Positions 27,932-37,886 of a stretch of DNA of 64,000 bases are shown here, piece after piece. The translations under genes and the position numbers were made by a program. Positions within the stretch are counted from its first letter, which is position 1, and the number at the start of each line of letters is the position of its first letter. The DNA lies in the NCBI RefSeq assembly GCF_002998435.1, contig NZ_CP027231.1, positions 1,343,001 through 1,407,000 of the forward strand, in the 5' to 3' direction. The stretch comes from Bacteroides zoogleoformans. GTDB taxonomy: Bacteria > Bacteroidota > Bacteroidia > Bacteroidales > Bacteroidaceae. The notes below the pieces were generated by a model. It was given only the letters and a program-made list of their open reading frames with translations, did not search any database and was not told where the DNA came from.

Positions 27932-28593
27932 ATTACTGGACTACCATGCAGGAGACGCGTCAGCATGACTCGCTCTCCCTCAAAGATGGCCTGCAACTGC
28001 TTATACAGGCCGAGTTGGATAACCGAACAACAAGCCGGAACTCACGTCTCGTGAAGAAAGTCCGCTTCCGCTACCAGACATCCATCAGCGAGGTCATCTG
28101 CGACAGCAATCGTGGAGTGGACAAGCAGAAGGTGCTAAACTTGGCCACATGCGACTATGTGCGCAAGGGAGTATCCGTACTCATCACTGGAGCTGCAGGA
28201 ACAGGCAAGAGCTGGCTTGGAACAGCCCTCGGTCATCAGGCCTGCATGAACGGATATAAGGTGGCATACTACAATGTCTACCGCCTCTTCGAGGAGATAG
28301 CCCTTGCCCAAACGGACCTGCTCATACTGGATGACTTCGGCATGAAGGTGCTCAATGGACAACAAATGCTCGACTTTATGGAAATCATTGAGGACAGGCA
28401 CGGGCAGAAAGCCACCATCATAATCTCGCAGTTGCTCGTCTCGAACCGGTATGACGTGATGAAGGGAAACACCACTGCAGTTGACGCAATCCTTGACCGT
28501 TTTGTGCACACTAGTGTGCGCTTCGAGTTAAAAGGAGCCTCTCTACGTCAAAAAAGCAACCTAAAATGTACTGAAATCGAGAGAAATTACTAA
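27932..28593 (+). pseudogene. IS21 ATP-binding helper IstB, truncated and internally deleted
   Basis: A reading frame from ETRQHDSLSLKDG to the natural end SNLKCTEIERNY, with Walker A GAAGTGKSW and Walker B LLILDDFG. The N-terminus is cut at 27931 by IS982 copy 2. Between FEEIALA and QTDLLILDD about 15-18 residues usual in IstB proteins are missing in frame. No istA is present in the window. IstB is an AAA+ ATPase that activates the IstA transposase; this copy cannot do so. Confidence 0.8.
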
Positions 28594-28671
28594 TTTTACA
28601 TCGCCATTAGACTAAAGAGCCAGAAAAGTGAACGGATATCCCCGTTTTGGGTAGGTGGATATCATCCGTTT

Positions 28672-29070
28672 TCAGCACCTCTTCAACCATGCCTCGGCGC
28701 CACCACATCGGCTGTCCGAAGAAAGCCGCTCCTTGTTTGCCGCATACAAGTCGCGATACACCATCTCGAAGAATTTCTCCGGTCGTCTGGAGTTGGCATC
28801 GGACAAAGTGCTACGCTTGGGAACCTTATCTATACCAAGGTGGCTCAACTTCCTCACCTCAACGGTCATGGCGGCCTCCATCTCTCGAAGCGAGTCGAAA
28901 CGCATTATCATGGCAAAGAGCATCGTCAGCAGATGTGTGTACCCGTCAAAACTCTTCACATACCTTTCTCCACCGTATTCGCGGCTGATTTGAATAATCT
29001 TATCCTTATCCAGTGATTTTATCAATTGACCGAATATCGGCTGTCCGAAGAAATGTGTACTTTTGCCCAT
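28672..29070 (-). pseudogene. IS4-family transposase (DUF4372 N-terminal domain), 3' truncated
   Basis: 132 codons starting MGKSTHFFGQPIFGQLIKSL and ending EAWLKRC, which is only the N-terminal third of an IS4/DUF4372 transposase. No catalytic acids are present. The truncation point at about 28677 adjoins sequence downstream of istB, so an IS21 end probably lies there. Upstream (29111-29139) a 7-bp GC stem with eight T's on the plus strand closes this element's other side. Confidence 0.75.
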
Positions 29071-29180
29071 GTTATTTTGATATAGTTACCAACTGCAAAA
29101 TAACAGGAAAAGGGCTGTACCCAAAATAGGTGCAGCCCTGATTTTTTTTAGATGCTTAAAAGTTTAGCGGACAGTAATAA

Positions 29181-29230
29181 TAACAATAGTGACTGCAACT
29201 ATTAGCTCATAGTGACAGTCGCTATTGTTA
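29181..29230. repeat. 15-bp inverted repeat between two IS4 elements
   Basis: TAACAATAGTGACTG (29181-29195) pairs with 29216-29230 with one mismatch; loop 20 nt. Origin unknown. The rest of the 190 bp between the two IS4 genes shows no reading frame. Confidence 0.5.
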
Positions 29231-29248
29231 TATATAAAGGTTTAATAC

Positions 29249-30559
29249 CACTGCTGGGCACTTAATCCCAGCTGATTTTCAATTGTTTATAATTTAGTTC
29301 TTTGACATTTTTGTAATCGCAATCGGCAAGTATCTCTCTTACAGACGTTTTATCCAGTAGAGAAAAGCTCAAAATTTGTAGAATTTCGTAGATTGGACGG
29401 TTAACTTTCAATCTGTAAGCGATAATGGCAACCAGACAGTATGTTATGATGGCACAGTACACTTGTATCTTGACTGCATTCATCGTGGTGCCCCAAAAAG
29501 ATTTTACTTTCAGGTGTTGCTTTATCCATTTGAAAAATAGTTCCACCTGCCAACGGTTCTTGTATAGCAAAGCAATTTCCTCTGCTGATAGTTCCATGTT
29601 GTTGGTGATGAACACAAATTCTCTGTCCAGTTCTTCATCGTAGTATTTAACCCGCCGGAGTTTGTCCGGATATGCTTTGAGCGATTTATACGTTTCAAGC
29701 ATTCCAATCTGATCACATTTTATTCCGGTTGTTTTATCGACTTCACGGGAATACATTCTACGGAATCTCATATTATCTTTTGCACGTGTAACGAAGTAAG
29801 CACCACTGGTGTGAAGCTTATGCAAACGGGTGAAGTCAACATATCCTTTATCCATGATATAGAAACTTCCCTTTTCATAACTCAACTCATCCAGCATGTT
29901 TACGTCATGTACTTTAGCATTGGTTACCAGTACGATTGTCGGTATGGAAGTCTTTACATCATACAAGGTATGAAGTTTGATGCCTCCTTTGTGTTTCTTA
30001 AATTCCGCCCACCAAAAAACATTCAGACAAAGGTCTATGGTGGAGGAATCAAAGGCATAAACATTACCGTCAACTTTCACCTCGAAGTCATTTTTGTTGT
30101 AGCTATTACGGGCTTCCGCAATCAGGGTATAAGCAAATTCTTCGTAGATACGATAATCTCTATTCCGGTTTGCTTTCCCCAGATTGGTACGGCTAACTGT
30201 TGCACCGAATCCCAAGTGAAAATACTTGTTCTTGTGTGCCTCAAGGCTGAGCATAAGATCACGCATACTGTCTCGGGCGGTCAGTTGTCCGAAGATCATG
30301 CACAGCATCTGATTCCAACAGGTGAATGTTCTGATTTTCTTATTCCCGGAATACTTCTCTACCAAACGGTCAAAGACACGACGGGGAAGAAAATCTGTAA
30401 GTTGAGCGAAGATATATTTGCCTTGATTCATTGTTTTGAGCTTTTGGGCAAAGCTAAAACAACTTTTCAATTCAAATCGTCACGCTACAAAAAGATACAT
30501 AACTATGCGATTATCAAAGATTTCAAAGAACGATGTTTAATTTAAAGTGCCCACTAGTG
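29249..30559 (-). mobile_element. IS4-family element, apparently complete
   Basis: 1311 bp with imperfect inverted ends (29249-29263 with 30545-30559; CACTGCTGGGCACTT and CACTAGTGGGCACTT when both are read inward, two mismatches) around one intact transposase gene. No obvious target duplication. It lies between the IS4/DUF4372 fragment and an IS66 tnpC fragment. Confidence 0.75.
29262..30431 (-). CDS. IS4-family transposase with DUF4372 domain
   Basis: A 389-residue protein. The N-terminal DUF4372 part (MNQGKYIFAQLTDFLPRRVF, about 1-75) is followed by the DDE core: VYAFDSSTIDLCL (first Asp), SFYIMDKGYVDF (second Asp), and the YKNRWQVELFFKWIKQHLK signature (Y-R-E-K with the Glu). The start at 30431 is preferred over 30470, which would extend into the terminal sequence. 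All catalytic residues are present, so it may be active. The stop lies within the left inverted repeat. Confidence 0.9.
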   Translation of the reverse strand: MNQGKYIFAQLTDFLPRRVFDRLVEKYSGNKKIRTFTCWNQMLCMIFGQLTARDSMRDLMLSLEAHKNKYFHLGFGATVSRTNLGKANRNRDYRIYEEFAYTLIAEARNSYNKNDFEVKVDGNVYAFDSSTIDLCLNVFWWAEFKKHKGGIKLHTLYDVKTSIPTIVLVTNAKVHDVNMLDELSYEKGSFYIMDKGYVDFTRLHKLHTSGAYFVTRAKDNMRFRRMYSREVDKTTGIKCDQIGMLETYKSLKAYPDKLRRVKYYDEELDREFVFITNNMELSAEEIALLYKNRWQVELFFKWIKQHLKVKSFWGTTMNAVKIQVYCAIITYCLVAIIAYRLKVNRPIYEILQILSFSLLDKTSVREILADCDYKNVKELNYKQLKISWD

Positions 30560-30587
30560 TCTTTACATCTATAAAAAGAGACAGACA

Positions 30588-31049
30588 ATGGATGAAAAAG
30601 ATACATTACTCAAGACGATAGAAGGGCTGAATACCTCTGTTGATTCATTGTCTGCCATCAACAAAAAACAGGCAGAGCAGAATGAAAAGCTGCAGGAACG
30701 TATCAAAGAGTTGACGGCTCAGGTCGCATGGCTGAACCGCCAGCTCTTTGGCCGTAAAGCAGAAAAGCTTCCTGTCTACGACCCCAACATGCCGGATCTC
30801 TTTGCGGATGAATTTGCCGGCCTGCAGCGAAAGGCCGAAGAAAAGCGTGACGAAGCGGTGGAGAAGATGGAAAAGGAGTCCGCCGAGGAGAAGAAACAGA
30901 AGCGGCAGAACCGAAAAATGATGGAAGACCTGCCTGTACTCGAAACCGAAGTGATTGAGCCGGATGGCGTGGACCTTTCTTCGGGCCTCCCTCCCGTTAA
31001 AAACAATACGCATGCCAAACATATCACTAGAAGGAAGAGCCCGATATAA
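30588..31049 (+). pseudogene. IS66 TnpC, N-terminal fragment
   Basis: It starts MDEKDTLLKTIEGLN and has the coiled coil and AWLNRQLFGRKAEKL typical of IS66 TnpC, diverging after EPDGVDLS at about residue 132. The last 20 or so codons are unrelated and run to a stop at 31049. All catalytic parts are absent. It is the third distinct IS66 in the window, and its tnpA/tnpB side has been removed by the IS4 element. Confidence 0.8.
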
Positions 31050-31139
31050 TATCGAGCTCTTTCTCAAATCAATTAACAAATCGCTGTTTTTTTGGGGGGG
31101 GAGCAAATCAAAAGGATGCCCTTATATATAAACAGCTAA

Positions 31140-31640
31140 TCACTCTGCCTTAGTTCCCTCAGTTTCAGAAAACTCAGCGCCCGATGCGCCAACCTCTACG
31201 GCAGGTACAACATCAGCAGCTGCCTTCTTTGAACGGCGAGTACGAGTAGCCTTCTTGGCAACTTTTTCCTTAGCCATGTTTTCGTTGTAGTCAACGAGCT
31301 CAATGAAGCACATCTCCGCATTATCTCCCAAACGATTTCCAGTCTTGATTATACGAGTATAACCTCCCGGACGATTGGCTATTTTCACAGAAATTTCTTT
31401 GAACAATTCTGTTACAGCATGCTTATCTTGCAAGTTGCTAAATACCACACGACGAGAATTTGTCGTATCATCTTTAGCTTTTGTAATCAAAGGCTCAACG
31501 AACTTCTTCAAAGCTTTAGCCTTTGCAACAGTCGTAGTGATTCTTTTGTGCTTAATCAAAGAACACGCCATGTTAGCCAACATCGCATTTCTATGAGAAG
31601 CAGTACGACCCAAATGATTGAATTTCTTATTATGTCTCAT
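31140..31640 (-). CDS. rplQ: 50S ribosomal protein L17
   Basis: 166 residues. The conserved L17 core ([29 protein letters not shown]) occupies about 1-118. A lysine- then acid-rich C-terminal extension of about 45 residues ([16 protein letters not shown]) is usual in Bacteroidetes. It is last gene of the alpha cluster, 3 nt after rpoA. No clear terminator follows: the 90 bp to the IS66 fragment contain only a weak AGAGC/GCTCT hairpin near 31036-31062 and a G run. Confidence 0.95.
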   Translation of the reverse strand: MRHNKKFNHLGRTASHRNAMLANMACSLIKHKRITTTVAKAKALKKFVEPLITKAKDDTTNSRRVVFSNLQDKHAVTELFKEISVKIANRPGGYTRIIKTGNRLGDNAEMCFIELVDYNENMAKEKVAKKATRTRRSKKAAADVVPAVEVGASGAEFSETEGTKAE

Positions 31641-31643
31641 TTT

Positions 31644-32636
31644 TTATTCTTTATCTAATTTATATTTAGAAATATCGGTTCCAAACGACAGATTCAGACT
31701 TTCCAGCAAATCATCAAGCTCGGTAAGCGATTTCTTTCCGAAATTTCTGAACTTCAACAAATCAGTCTTGTTAAACTGCACCAAATCTCCCAAGGTCTCT
31801 ACATCGGCGGACTTCAAACAGTTGAGGGCACGAACAGAAAGATCCATGTCGACAAGTTTTGTCTTCAACAACTGACGCATGTGCAGAACCTCTTCATCAA
31901 ATTCTTCATTACCATCGGTATCGGTGCTTTCCAATGTAATTTTTTCATCAGAGAAAAGCATGAAATGATAAATAAGTATTTTTGCAGCTTCTTTCAGAGC
32001 ATCTTTCGGATGAATGGAACCATCGGTAGCAATCTCAAGCACCAGTTTTTCATAGTCAGTCTTCTGTTCTACACGGAAGTTTTCGACCTGATACTTCACA
32101 TTGCGTATCGGAGTATAAATAGAGTCGATAGGAATTACGTCCACATCGGTGCAATATTCGCGATTTTCGTCAGCAGGAACATAACCGCGACCTTTGTTTA
32201 TCGTAATATCTATCTGCATAGCTGCCTTTGAATCTAAATGACAAATAACTAACTCAGGATTTAACACTTCAAATCCAGTCAAATACTTACCTATGTCACC
32301 TGCTTTAAATTCACTTGAATTCTCGATTGTAATGCTAACTTTTTCACTCTCGAATTCTTCAACTACTTGCCTGAATCTCACCTGTTTAAGATTCAAGATA
32401 ATGTTAGTAACATCCTCTTTTACTCCCGGAACATTAGAAAACTCATGCTCAACACCTTCTATCTTAATAGTAGTGATAGCATAACCCTCCAATGAAGAAA
32501 GCAGGATGCGACGCAATGCATTACCCACGGTAATACCGAAACCCGGTTCCAAAGGACGAAATTCGAACTTCCCGAATTTAGAGTCCGCCTCTAACATTAA
32601 TACTTTATCAGGTTTTTGAAATGCTAATATCGCCAT
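31644..32636 (-). CDS. rpoA: RNA polymerase alpha subunit
   Basis: 330 residues. The N-terminal dimerisation domain (about 20-235, with [20 protein letters not shown]) builds the polymerase core and the C-terminal domain (about 255-320, [19 protein letters not shown]) binds UP elements and activators. Length is normal. It lies between rpsD (11 nt) and rplQ (3 nt), the usual alpha-operon order. Confidence 0.97.
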   Translation of the reverse strand: MAILAFQKPDKVLMLEADSKFGKFEFRPLEPGFGITVGNALRRILLSSLEGYAITTIKIEGVEHEFSNVPGVKEDVTNIILNLKQVRFRQVVEEFESEKVSITIENSSEFKAGDIGKYLTGFEVLNPELVICHLDSKAAMQIDITINKGRGYVPADENREYCTDVDVIPIDSIYTPIRNVKYQVENFRVEQKTDYEKLVLEIATDGSIHPKDALKEAAKILIYHFMLFSDEKITLESTDTDGNEEFDEEVLHMRQLLKTKLVDMDLSVRALNCLKSADVETLGDLVQFNKTDLLKFRNFGKKSLTELDDLLESLNLSFGTDISKYKLDKE

Positions 32637-32647
32637 GAAATTAATTA

Positions 32648-33253
32648 TTATTTAGAATACAATTCTACAATCAAATGCTCTTTAATGTTTTCAGGAATGT
32701 CTGCTCTCTCAGGTACATGCAGTAACTTACCAACCTTAGAATTATCATCCCATTCCAACCAAGGATATTTGCTGTGATTAAAACCTGTCAAAGAATTTGC
32801 AATCACTTCCAAAGATTTGGACCTTTCACGAACTCCAATCACTTGACCTGGTTTTACTGCATACGAAGGAATATTCACAACCTCACCGTCCACAGTAATG
32901 TGTTTGTGGCCCACCAACTGACGAGCTGCCGCACGAGTAGGAGCAATCCCCAAACGGAATACAATATTATCAAGACGTCCCTCCAACAACTGAAGAAGAA
33001 TCTCACCGGTAATACCTTTAGCCGTTTCTGCTTTTTCAAACAAGTTGCGGAATTGTTTTTCCAAAACACCGTAGGTGTACTTTGCTTTCTGCTTTTCACG
33101 AAGTTGTACACCGTATTCAGAAGTCTTTCTTTTTCTAGAATTTCCGTGCTGTCCGGGAGGATAGTTCTTCTTTGATAAAACCTTATCTGCTCCAAAGATA
33201 CCTTCACCGAATTTACGGGCAATTCTTGATTTTGGTCCAGTATATCTAGCCAT
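32648..33253 (-). CDS. rpsD: 30S ribosomal protein S4
   Basis: A 201-residue primary 16S rRNA binder. It starts [17 protein letters not shown] and contains the S4 RNA-binding domain (about 92-155, [22 protein letters not shown]). No zinc-binding cysteines occur in the N-terminal part, so this is the cysteine-free form. A 116-bp gap separates it from rpsK, the largest within the spc/alpha run; S4 represses its own operon in other bacteria. Confidence 0.97.
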   Translation of the reverse strand: MARYTGPKSRIARKFGEGIFGADKVLSKKNYPPGQHGNSRKRKTSEYGVQLREKQKAKYTYGVLEKQFRNLFEKAETAKGITGEILLQLLEGRLDNIVFRLGIAPTRAAARQLVGHKHITVDGEVVNIPSYAVKPGQVIGVRERSKSLEVIANSLTGFNHSKYPWLEWDDNSKVGKLLHVPERADIPENIKEHLIVELYSK

Positions 33254-33369
33254 TTCTTTTAAATATTTAATTGTTTATTCATGAACTCAATTTGTCGCAG
33301 CCGCGATTGTGGAGAGAAAGTGTACAATCCAAAAACAAAATCAAGTGTCATACTTATTAAAGGTAAATC

Positions 33370-33759
33370 TTAAACTCTACGTCTTTTGGGAGGACGACAA
33401 CCATTATGCGGCAAAGGAGTTACATCAATGATCTCAGTAACTTCAATACCTGCACCGTGGATGGTTCTAATAGCAGACTCACGTCCGTTACCCGGTCCCT
33501 TCACGTATGCTTTTACCTTTCTCAAACCAAGGTCATACGCTATCTTAGCGCAATCTTGAGCAGCCATCTGTGCTGCATAAGGAGTATTCTTTTTAGAACC
33601 TCTAAAACCCATCTTTCCAGCAGAAGACCAAGAAATGATTTGCCCTTCGCTATTTGCCAGAGACACAATAATGTTATTAAAAGACGAATGAACGTGCAAC
33701 TGTCCATTAGCATCTACTTTCACATTTCTCTTTTTTGCTGCAACTGTTTTTTTTGCCAT
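33370..33759 (-). CDS. rpsK: 30S ribosomal protein S11
   Basis: 129 residues. Conserved [32 protein letters not shown] and the C-terminal [16 protein letters not shown]. It forms part of the platform near the E site. It follows rpsM by 11 nt. Confidence 0.97.
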   Translation of the reverse strand: MAKKTVAAKKRNVKVDANGQLHVHSSFNNIIVSLANSEGQIISWSSAGKMGFRGSKKNTPYAAQMAAQDCAKIAYDLGLRKVKAYVKGPGNGRESAIRTIHGAGIEVTEIIDVTPLPHNGCRPPKRRRV

Positions 33760-33770
33760 ATCAACAATTA

Positions 33771-34151
33771 TTATTTAGTAGCTTTTTTCTTATTAGCAAC
33801 GGTTTTCTTTCTACCCTTGCGAGTACGAGCATTATTTTTCGTGCTCTGCCCTCTTACAGGAAGACCGATACGGTGACGAACGCCACGATAACAACCTATA
33901 TCCATTAAACGTTTAATATTCAATTGAACTTCTGAACGAAGGTCGCCTTCTACTTTATACTCTGCGCCAATGATCTCACGAATCTTGGCAGCCTGCTCAT
34001 CTGTCCAGTCTTTTACTTTTAGGTCTCTGTCAACACCTGCTTTATCCAAAATCTTTGCTGAACTACTACGACCTATACCATATACATAGGTCAACGCAAT
34101 TTCGCCTCTCTTGTTTTGAGGCAAATCGACACCAACTATTCTTATAGCCAT
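33771..34151 (-). CDS. rpsM: 30S ribosomal protein S13
   Basis: 126 residues. It starts [20 protein letters not shown] and has the helix-two-turn-helix part with [10 protein letters not shown] and a basic C-terminal tail ([15 protein letters not shown]) that reaches the P-site tRNA. It lies at the head of the alpha cluster after rpmJ. Confidence 0.97.
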   Translation of the reverse strand: MAIRIVGVDLPQNKRGEIALTYVYGIGRSSSAKILDKAGVDRDLKVKDWTDEQAAKIREIIGAEYKVEGDLRSEVQLNIKRLMDIGCYRGVRHRIGLPVRGQSTKNNARTRKGRKKTVANKKKATK

Positions 34152-34185
34152 ATACTAAATTATTTTTCTTGCAAAAATAATAATA

Positions 34186-34302
34186 TTATCCTTGACGTTG
34201 TTTATACTTAGGATTTTTCTTGTTAATAACATACAAACGGCCATTACGTCTAACGATCTTACACTCTGGCGTACGTTTTTTTAAGGATGCTCTTACTTTC
34301 AT
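34186..34302 (-). CDS. rpmJ: 50S ribosomal protein L36
   Basis: 38 residues, starting [19 protein letters not shown] and ending KYKQRQG. It has only one Cys (residue 14) instead of the three Cys and one His of the zinc-ribbon form, so it is the zinc-independent type. The start lies 8 nt after the infA stop. This gene is short enough to be missed by length-filtered gene calls. Confidence 0.95.
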   Translation of the reverse strand: MKVRASLKKRTPECKIVRRNGRLYVINKKNPKYKQRQG

Positions 34303-34310
34303 ATCTTAAT

Positions 34311-34529
34311 TTATTTATATCTAAATACAATTCTTCCTTTCGATAAATCGTAAGGAGACATTTCGACTCTTACTTTATCACCCGGCAAAATCTTGATGTA
34401 ATGCATCCGCATCTTACCGGAAATATGTGCAGTGATCTCATGTCCGTTTTCTAATTCAACGCGAAACATTGCATTAGACAATGCTTCAACTATAACTCCA
34501 TCTTGTTCTATTGCAGATTGTTTTGCCAT
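34311..34529 (-). CDS. infA: Translation initiation factor IF-1
   Basis: A 72-residue single S1/OB-fold protein, starting [17 protein letters not shown], with [23 protein letters not shown] and ending IVFRYK. It binds the A site of the 30S subunit during initiation. It lies between map (9 nt upstream) and rpmJ, the usual order. Confidence 0.97.
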   Translation of the reverse strand: MAKQSAIEQDGVIVEALSNAMFRVELENGHEITAHISGKMRMHYIKILPGDKVRVEMSPYDLSKGRIVFRYK

Positions 34530-34538
34530 ATTAAATTC

Positions 34539-35336
34539 TTAAATTGCTTTATCTCCTAATACTTCCTCAATGAACTTGAATGATGACAGAACATCAGCCT
34601 CACCCCTCCCTACAGCTATTGTGTGTTCAAAGTGAGCCGCACATTTACGATCTTTGGTTCTAACCGTCCAGCCATCACCTTCCATCAAGATTTGTCGGTT
34701 ACCCAAGGTTATCATGGGTTCTATAGCTATGCACAAACCTTTTTTTAACATTGTCCCATAGCCACGCTTCCCATAATTAGGGACTTGAGGATCTTCATGC
34801 ATTTCCTTTCCAATCCCATGTCCCACAAATTCACGCACTACACCATAAGAATTAGATTCACAATGTTGCTGTATCGCATATCCGATATCACCCAACCGTT
34901 TTCCTTGAACGGCATTCTGTATTCCTATGCACAATGCTTCTTTAGTAACCTTCAGTAACTTGCGTATCTCCTCATCAACTTCACCTACACAAAACGTATA
35001 GGCCGAATCGCCACAGAAACCATTCATGTAAGTACCGCAATCAACAGATACAATATCACCATCTTTCAGTATTACATCTCCCGGAACGCCATGTACCACC
35101 TGTTCATTTACAGAAGTACAAATTGAAGCAGGAAAAGGTTCACCATATTGGTTAGGAAAGCCCTTAAAAGTAGGTACTGCACCATTATCTCTAATGTACT
35201 CTTCTGCCACTTTATCCAACTCCTTGGTCGTTATTCCCGGCCTTATAATCTTAGCTATCTCAGCCAATGTTTTTCCAACGAGCAAGTTACTCTTGCGAAG
35301 CAATTCTATTTCATCTTCAGTCTTAAGAAATATCAT
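34539..35336 (-). CDS. map: Methionine aminopeptidase, type I
   Basis: A 265-residue enzyme that removes the initiator Met from nascent proteins. The metal-ligand motifs are all visible: SVDCGTYMNGFCGDSA (two Asp), GHGIGKEMHEDP (His), AIEPMI (Glu) and FEHTIAV (Glu). It sits between secY and infA; no adk gene intervenes. Confidence 0.96.
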   Translation of the reverse strand: MIFLKTEDEIELLRKSNLLVGKTLAEIAKIIRPGITTKELDKVAEEYIRDNGAVPTFKGFPNQYGEPFPASICTSVNEQVVHGVPGDVILKDGDIVSVDCGTYMNGFCGDSAYTFCVGEVDEEIRKLLKVTKEALCIGIQNAVQGKRLGDIGYAIQQHCESNSYGVVREFVGHGIGKEMHEDPQVPNYGKRGYGTMLKKGLCIAIEPMITLGNRQILMEGDGWTVRTKDRKCAAHFEHTIAVGRGEADVLSSFKFIEEVLGDKAI

Positions 35337-35348
35337 TTCTCAAAAAAA

Positions 35349-36692
35349 TTAATATGCAGCTATATTACCACTGCGCCCTTTAATACGTCCGGACTTCAAC
35401 AAACCATCATAGTGTCTCATCAGCAAATGACTTTCCACTTGCTGTAGAGTGTCGAGTACCACACCTACAAGGATTAACAAAGATGTACCGCCAAAGAATT
35501 GAGCGAACTCAGCTTTCACGCCAAATATACCGGCAAAAGCAGGCATAATAGCAACCAAAGCTAAGAAGAAAGAACCGGGCAAAGTAATACGCGACATGAT
35601 GACATCAATATACTCTGCTGTCTGTTTTCCAGGCTTAATGCCCGGAATAAAGCCATTGTTTCTCTTCATATCCTCAGCCATTTGAGTCGGATTAATAGTG
35701 ATTGCGGTATAGAAATACGTAAACAGTATAATCAATACAGCAAAAATCAAATTATACCAAAAGCTTGTATGATCTGTTAATGCACGTACAAAACCATTTA
35801 CTTCATTAACATTTGAGAAGCCCACGAGTGTAATAGGAATAAACATGATTGCCTGAGCAAAAATAATAGGCATCACGTTAGCTGCATTCACTTTCAAAGG
35901 AATATATTGTCTGGCACCACCATACTGCTTATTACCTACTATTTTCTTTGCATATTGAACGGGAATTTTTCTTGTTCCCTGCACTAAAAGAATAGCAAAT
36001 GCTATAACAATCAGCAGAACGACAAGCTCAATCAAGAACATTACCAAACCACCCGTTTTATCTGTCATTCGGGAAATCAATTCCTGAAATAAAGACTGCG
36101 GCAAACGAGCAATGATACCAATCATAATAATGAGCGAAATACCATTACCGATTCCTTTATCAGTTATTCTCTCACCAAGCCACAAAATAAACATACTTCC
36201 TGCCGCCAAGATGATGGTAGAAGTAAACATAAACAAAGTCCAATCTAATGAAGCATTTAAGGAAGGACCAGCCTGCATTTTAAGATTGAGCAAATAAGAA
36301 GGAGCCTGAACCAAAAGGATAAGAATCGTCAAATAACGAGTGTATTGATTCATTTTTCTCCTACCACTCTCACCCTCACGCTGCAGTTTCTGGAAATACG
36401 GAACCGCAATACCCAACAACTGAATCACAATAGAGGCAGAGATGTATGGCATGATACCCAATGCAAAAATAGAGGCATTGGAGAATGCTCCACCAGAAAA
36501 CATATTTAACAAGGCTAAAAGACCTTCGCTTGTTTGTTGATGCAATTGTGCCAGCATTGACGGATTAATACCCGGTAAAACGACATACGAACCAAAACGG
36601 TAAATTGCCACAAACAATATGGTAATGAGGATCCGTTGTCTCAGATCCTCAATTTTCCATATATTCTTTAATGTTTCAATAGCTTTTCTCAT
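35349..36692 (-). CDS. secY: Preprotein translocase subunit SecY
   Basis: 447 residues with about ten membrane helices. It starts MRKAIETLKNIWKIEDLRQR, with the plug-adjacent region GGAFSNASIFALGIMPYISASI, and ends near the conserved MRHYDGLLK. With SecE, encoded in this same window, it forms the protein-conducting channel. It lies 4 nt after rplO. Confidence 0.97.
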   Translation of the reverse strand: MRKAIETLKNIWKIEDLRQRILITILFVAIYRFGSYVVLPGINPSMLAQLHQQTSEGLLALLNMFSGGAFSNASIFALGIMPYISASIVIQLLGIAVPYFQKLQREGESGRRKMNQYTRYLTILILLVQAPSYLLNLKMQAGPSLNASLDWTLFMFTSTIILAAGSMFILWLGERITDKGIGNGISLIIMIGIIARLPQSLFQELISRMTDKTGGLVMFLIELVVLLIVIAFAILLVQGTRKIPVQYAKKIVGNKQYGGARQYIPLKVNAANVMPIIFAQAIMFIPITLVGFSNVNEVNGFVRALTDHTSFWYNLIFAVLIILFTYFYTAITINPTQMAEDMKRNNGFIPGIKPGKQTAEYIDVIMSRITLPGSFFLALVAIMPAFAGIFGVKAEFAQFFGGTSLLILVGVVLDTLQQVESHLLMRHYDGLLKSGRIKGRSGNIAAY

Positions 36693-36696
36693 TGAA

Positions 36697-37143
36697 TTAG
36701 AGTTTTACGACTTGTCCACCAGCAGCTTCGATGGCGGCAACAGCCGTTTTAGAAAACGCATGTGCCTGTACATCCAACTTAGCAGTCAAAGTTCCGTTAC
36801 CTAACACTTTTACCAAGTGGCTTGCAGAAATAAAACCGGCAGCGATGAAATCATTAACACCAACTGTCTGTAAGTTCTTTGCTTCAGCCAATTTTTGAAT
36901 TGTATCCAAATTGATAGCTTTATACTCTACACGATTGATATTCTTAAAGCCAAACTTTGGAACACGACGCTGAAGAGGCATCTGCCCACCTTCAAAACCG
37001 ATTTTCTTAGAGTAGCCAGATCTTGATTTAGCCCCTTTATGACCTCGAGTAGAAGTACCACCCAAGCCAGAACCGGGACCACGCCCAATCCTTTTTCTTG
37101 TCTTAGTAGATCCTACTGCTGGTTTTAAATTACTTAAGTTCAT
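36697..37143 (-). CDS. rplO: 50S ribosomal protein L15
   Basis: 148 residues. The Gly/Arg-rich N-terminus (GSTKTRKRIGRGPGSGLGGT) penetrates 23S rRNA; a globular C-terminal domain carries the FSKTAVAAIEAAGG motif. It is in the spc order rpmD-rplO-secY. Confidence 0.97.
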   Translation of the reverse strand: MNLSNLKPAVGSTKTRKRIGRGPGSGLGGTSTRGHKGAKSRSGYSKKIGFEGGQMPLQRRVPKFGFKNINRVEYKAINLDTIQKLAEAKNLQTVGVNDFIAAGFISASHLVKVLGNGTLTAKLDVQAHAFSKTAVAAIEAAGGQVVKL

Positions 37144-37172
37144 ATTGTAATCGTTTAATATTCAACAAATAA

Positions 37173-37349
37173 TTACTTAACAATGGCAACCAAGTGTTTA
37201 ACCTTATCTACCATTCCAAGTATTGAAGGAGTACATTCGTGCTCAACCACACGATTTAACTTATGAAGTCCCAGCGCATCCAACGTCCTCTTCTGATCAG
37301 CAGGAGCACCAATTCTACTTTTAACTTGTTTAATCTTTACAGTCGACAT
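37173..37349 (-). CDS. rpmD: 50S ribosomal protein L30
   Basis: 58 residues, starting MSTVKIKQVKSRIGAP. An in-frame ATG 13 codons upstream lies inside the end of rpsE and would add a charged stretch foreign to L30, so 37349 is preferred; an AAGGAGGAAG-type site precedes it. It ends VKHLVAIVK. Confidence 0.95.
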   Translation of the reverse strand: MSTVKIKQVKSRIGAPADQKRTLDALGLHKLNRVVEHECTPSILGMVDKVKHLVAIVK

Positions 37350-37362
37350 ATTTTCTTCCTCC

Positions 37363-37881
37363 TTATCCTCTAAATACTTTTTCCACACTAATTCCTCTGT
37401 TCTGTGCTACCATACGGGCATCGCGCATTTCGCTTAAAGCCAAGATCGTAGCCTTCACCAAGTTATGCGGGTTTGAAGAACCTTTTGACTTAGCCAGAAC
37501 ATCTGTTACACCTGCACTTTCCAATACTGCACGCATAGCACCACCCGCAACCACACCTGTTCCATGAGAAGCAGGTTTGATAAATACCTCGGCACCACCA
37601 AACTTAGCAGACTGTTCGTGGGGAACTGTTCCTTTCAGAACAGGCACTTTTGTCAGGTTTTTCTTAGCAGATTCAACTCCTTTAGCAATAGCCGCAGTTA
37701 CTTCACCTGCTTTACCAAGTCCCCAACCAATGATTCCCTCTTCATTTCCTACCACCACAATAGCAGAGAAACTAAAAGTTCTACCACCCTTGGTTACTTT
37801 GGTCACACGATTAATAGCAACCAATCTGTCTTTCAGTTCTATATCGTTTGTAATCTTAACTCTATTATTAAGTCCTGCCAT
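37363..37881 (-). CDS. rpsE: 30S ribosomal protein S5
   Basis: 172 residues: a double-stranded-RNA-like N-terminal domain ([18 protein letters not shown]) and the C-terminal domain with [19 protein letters not shown]. It shapes the mRNA entry channel and affects decoding accuracy. It lies between rplR and rpmD. Confidence 0.97.
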   Translation of the reverse strand: MAGLNNRVKITNDIELKDRLVAINRVTKVTKGGRTFSFSAIVVVGNEEGIIGWGLGKAGEVTAAIAKGVESAKKNLTKVPVLKGTVPHEQSAKFGGAEVFIKPASHGTGVVAGGAMRAVLESAGVTDVLAKSKGSSNPHNLVKATILALSEMRDARMVAQNRGISVEKVFRG

Positions 37882-37886
37882 AATGA

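Noticed and set aside
31090..31100. G-run next to rplQ as a slippage-based switch
   Set aside because: It lies outside any gene and outside a recognisable promoter, so no effect can be proposed.
19645..31139. A genomic island, integrative element or defence locus beside tRNA-Gly
   Set aside because: There is no integrase, attachment-site repeat of the tRNA 3' end, mobilisation gene, restriction, toxin or CRISPR gene. Only transposases and their fragments are present.
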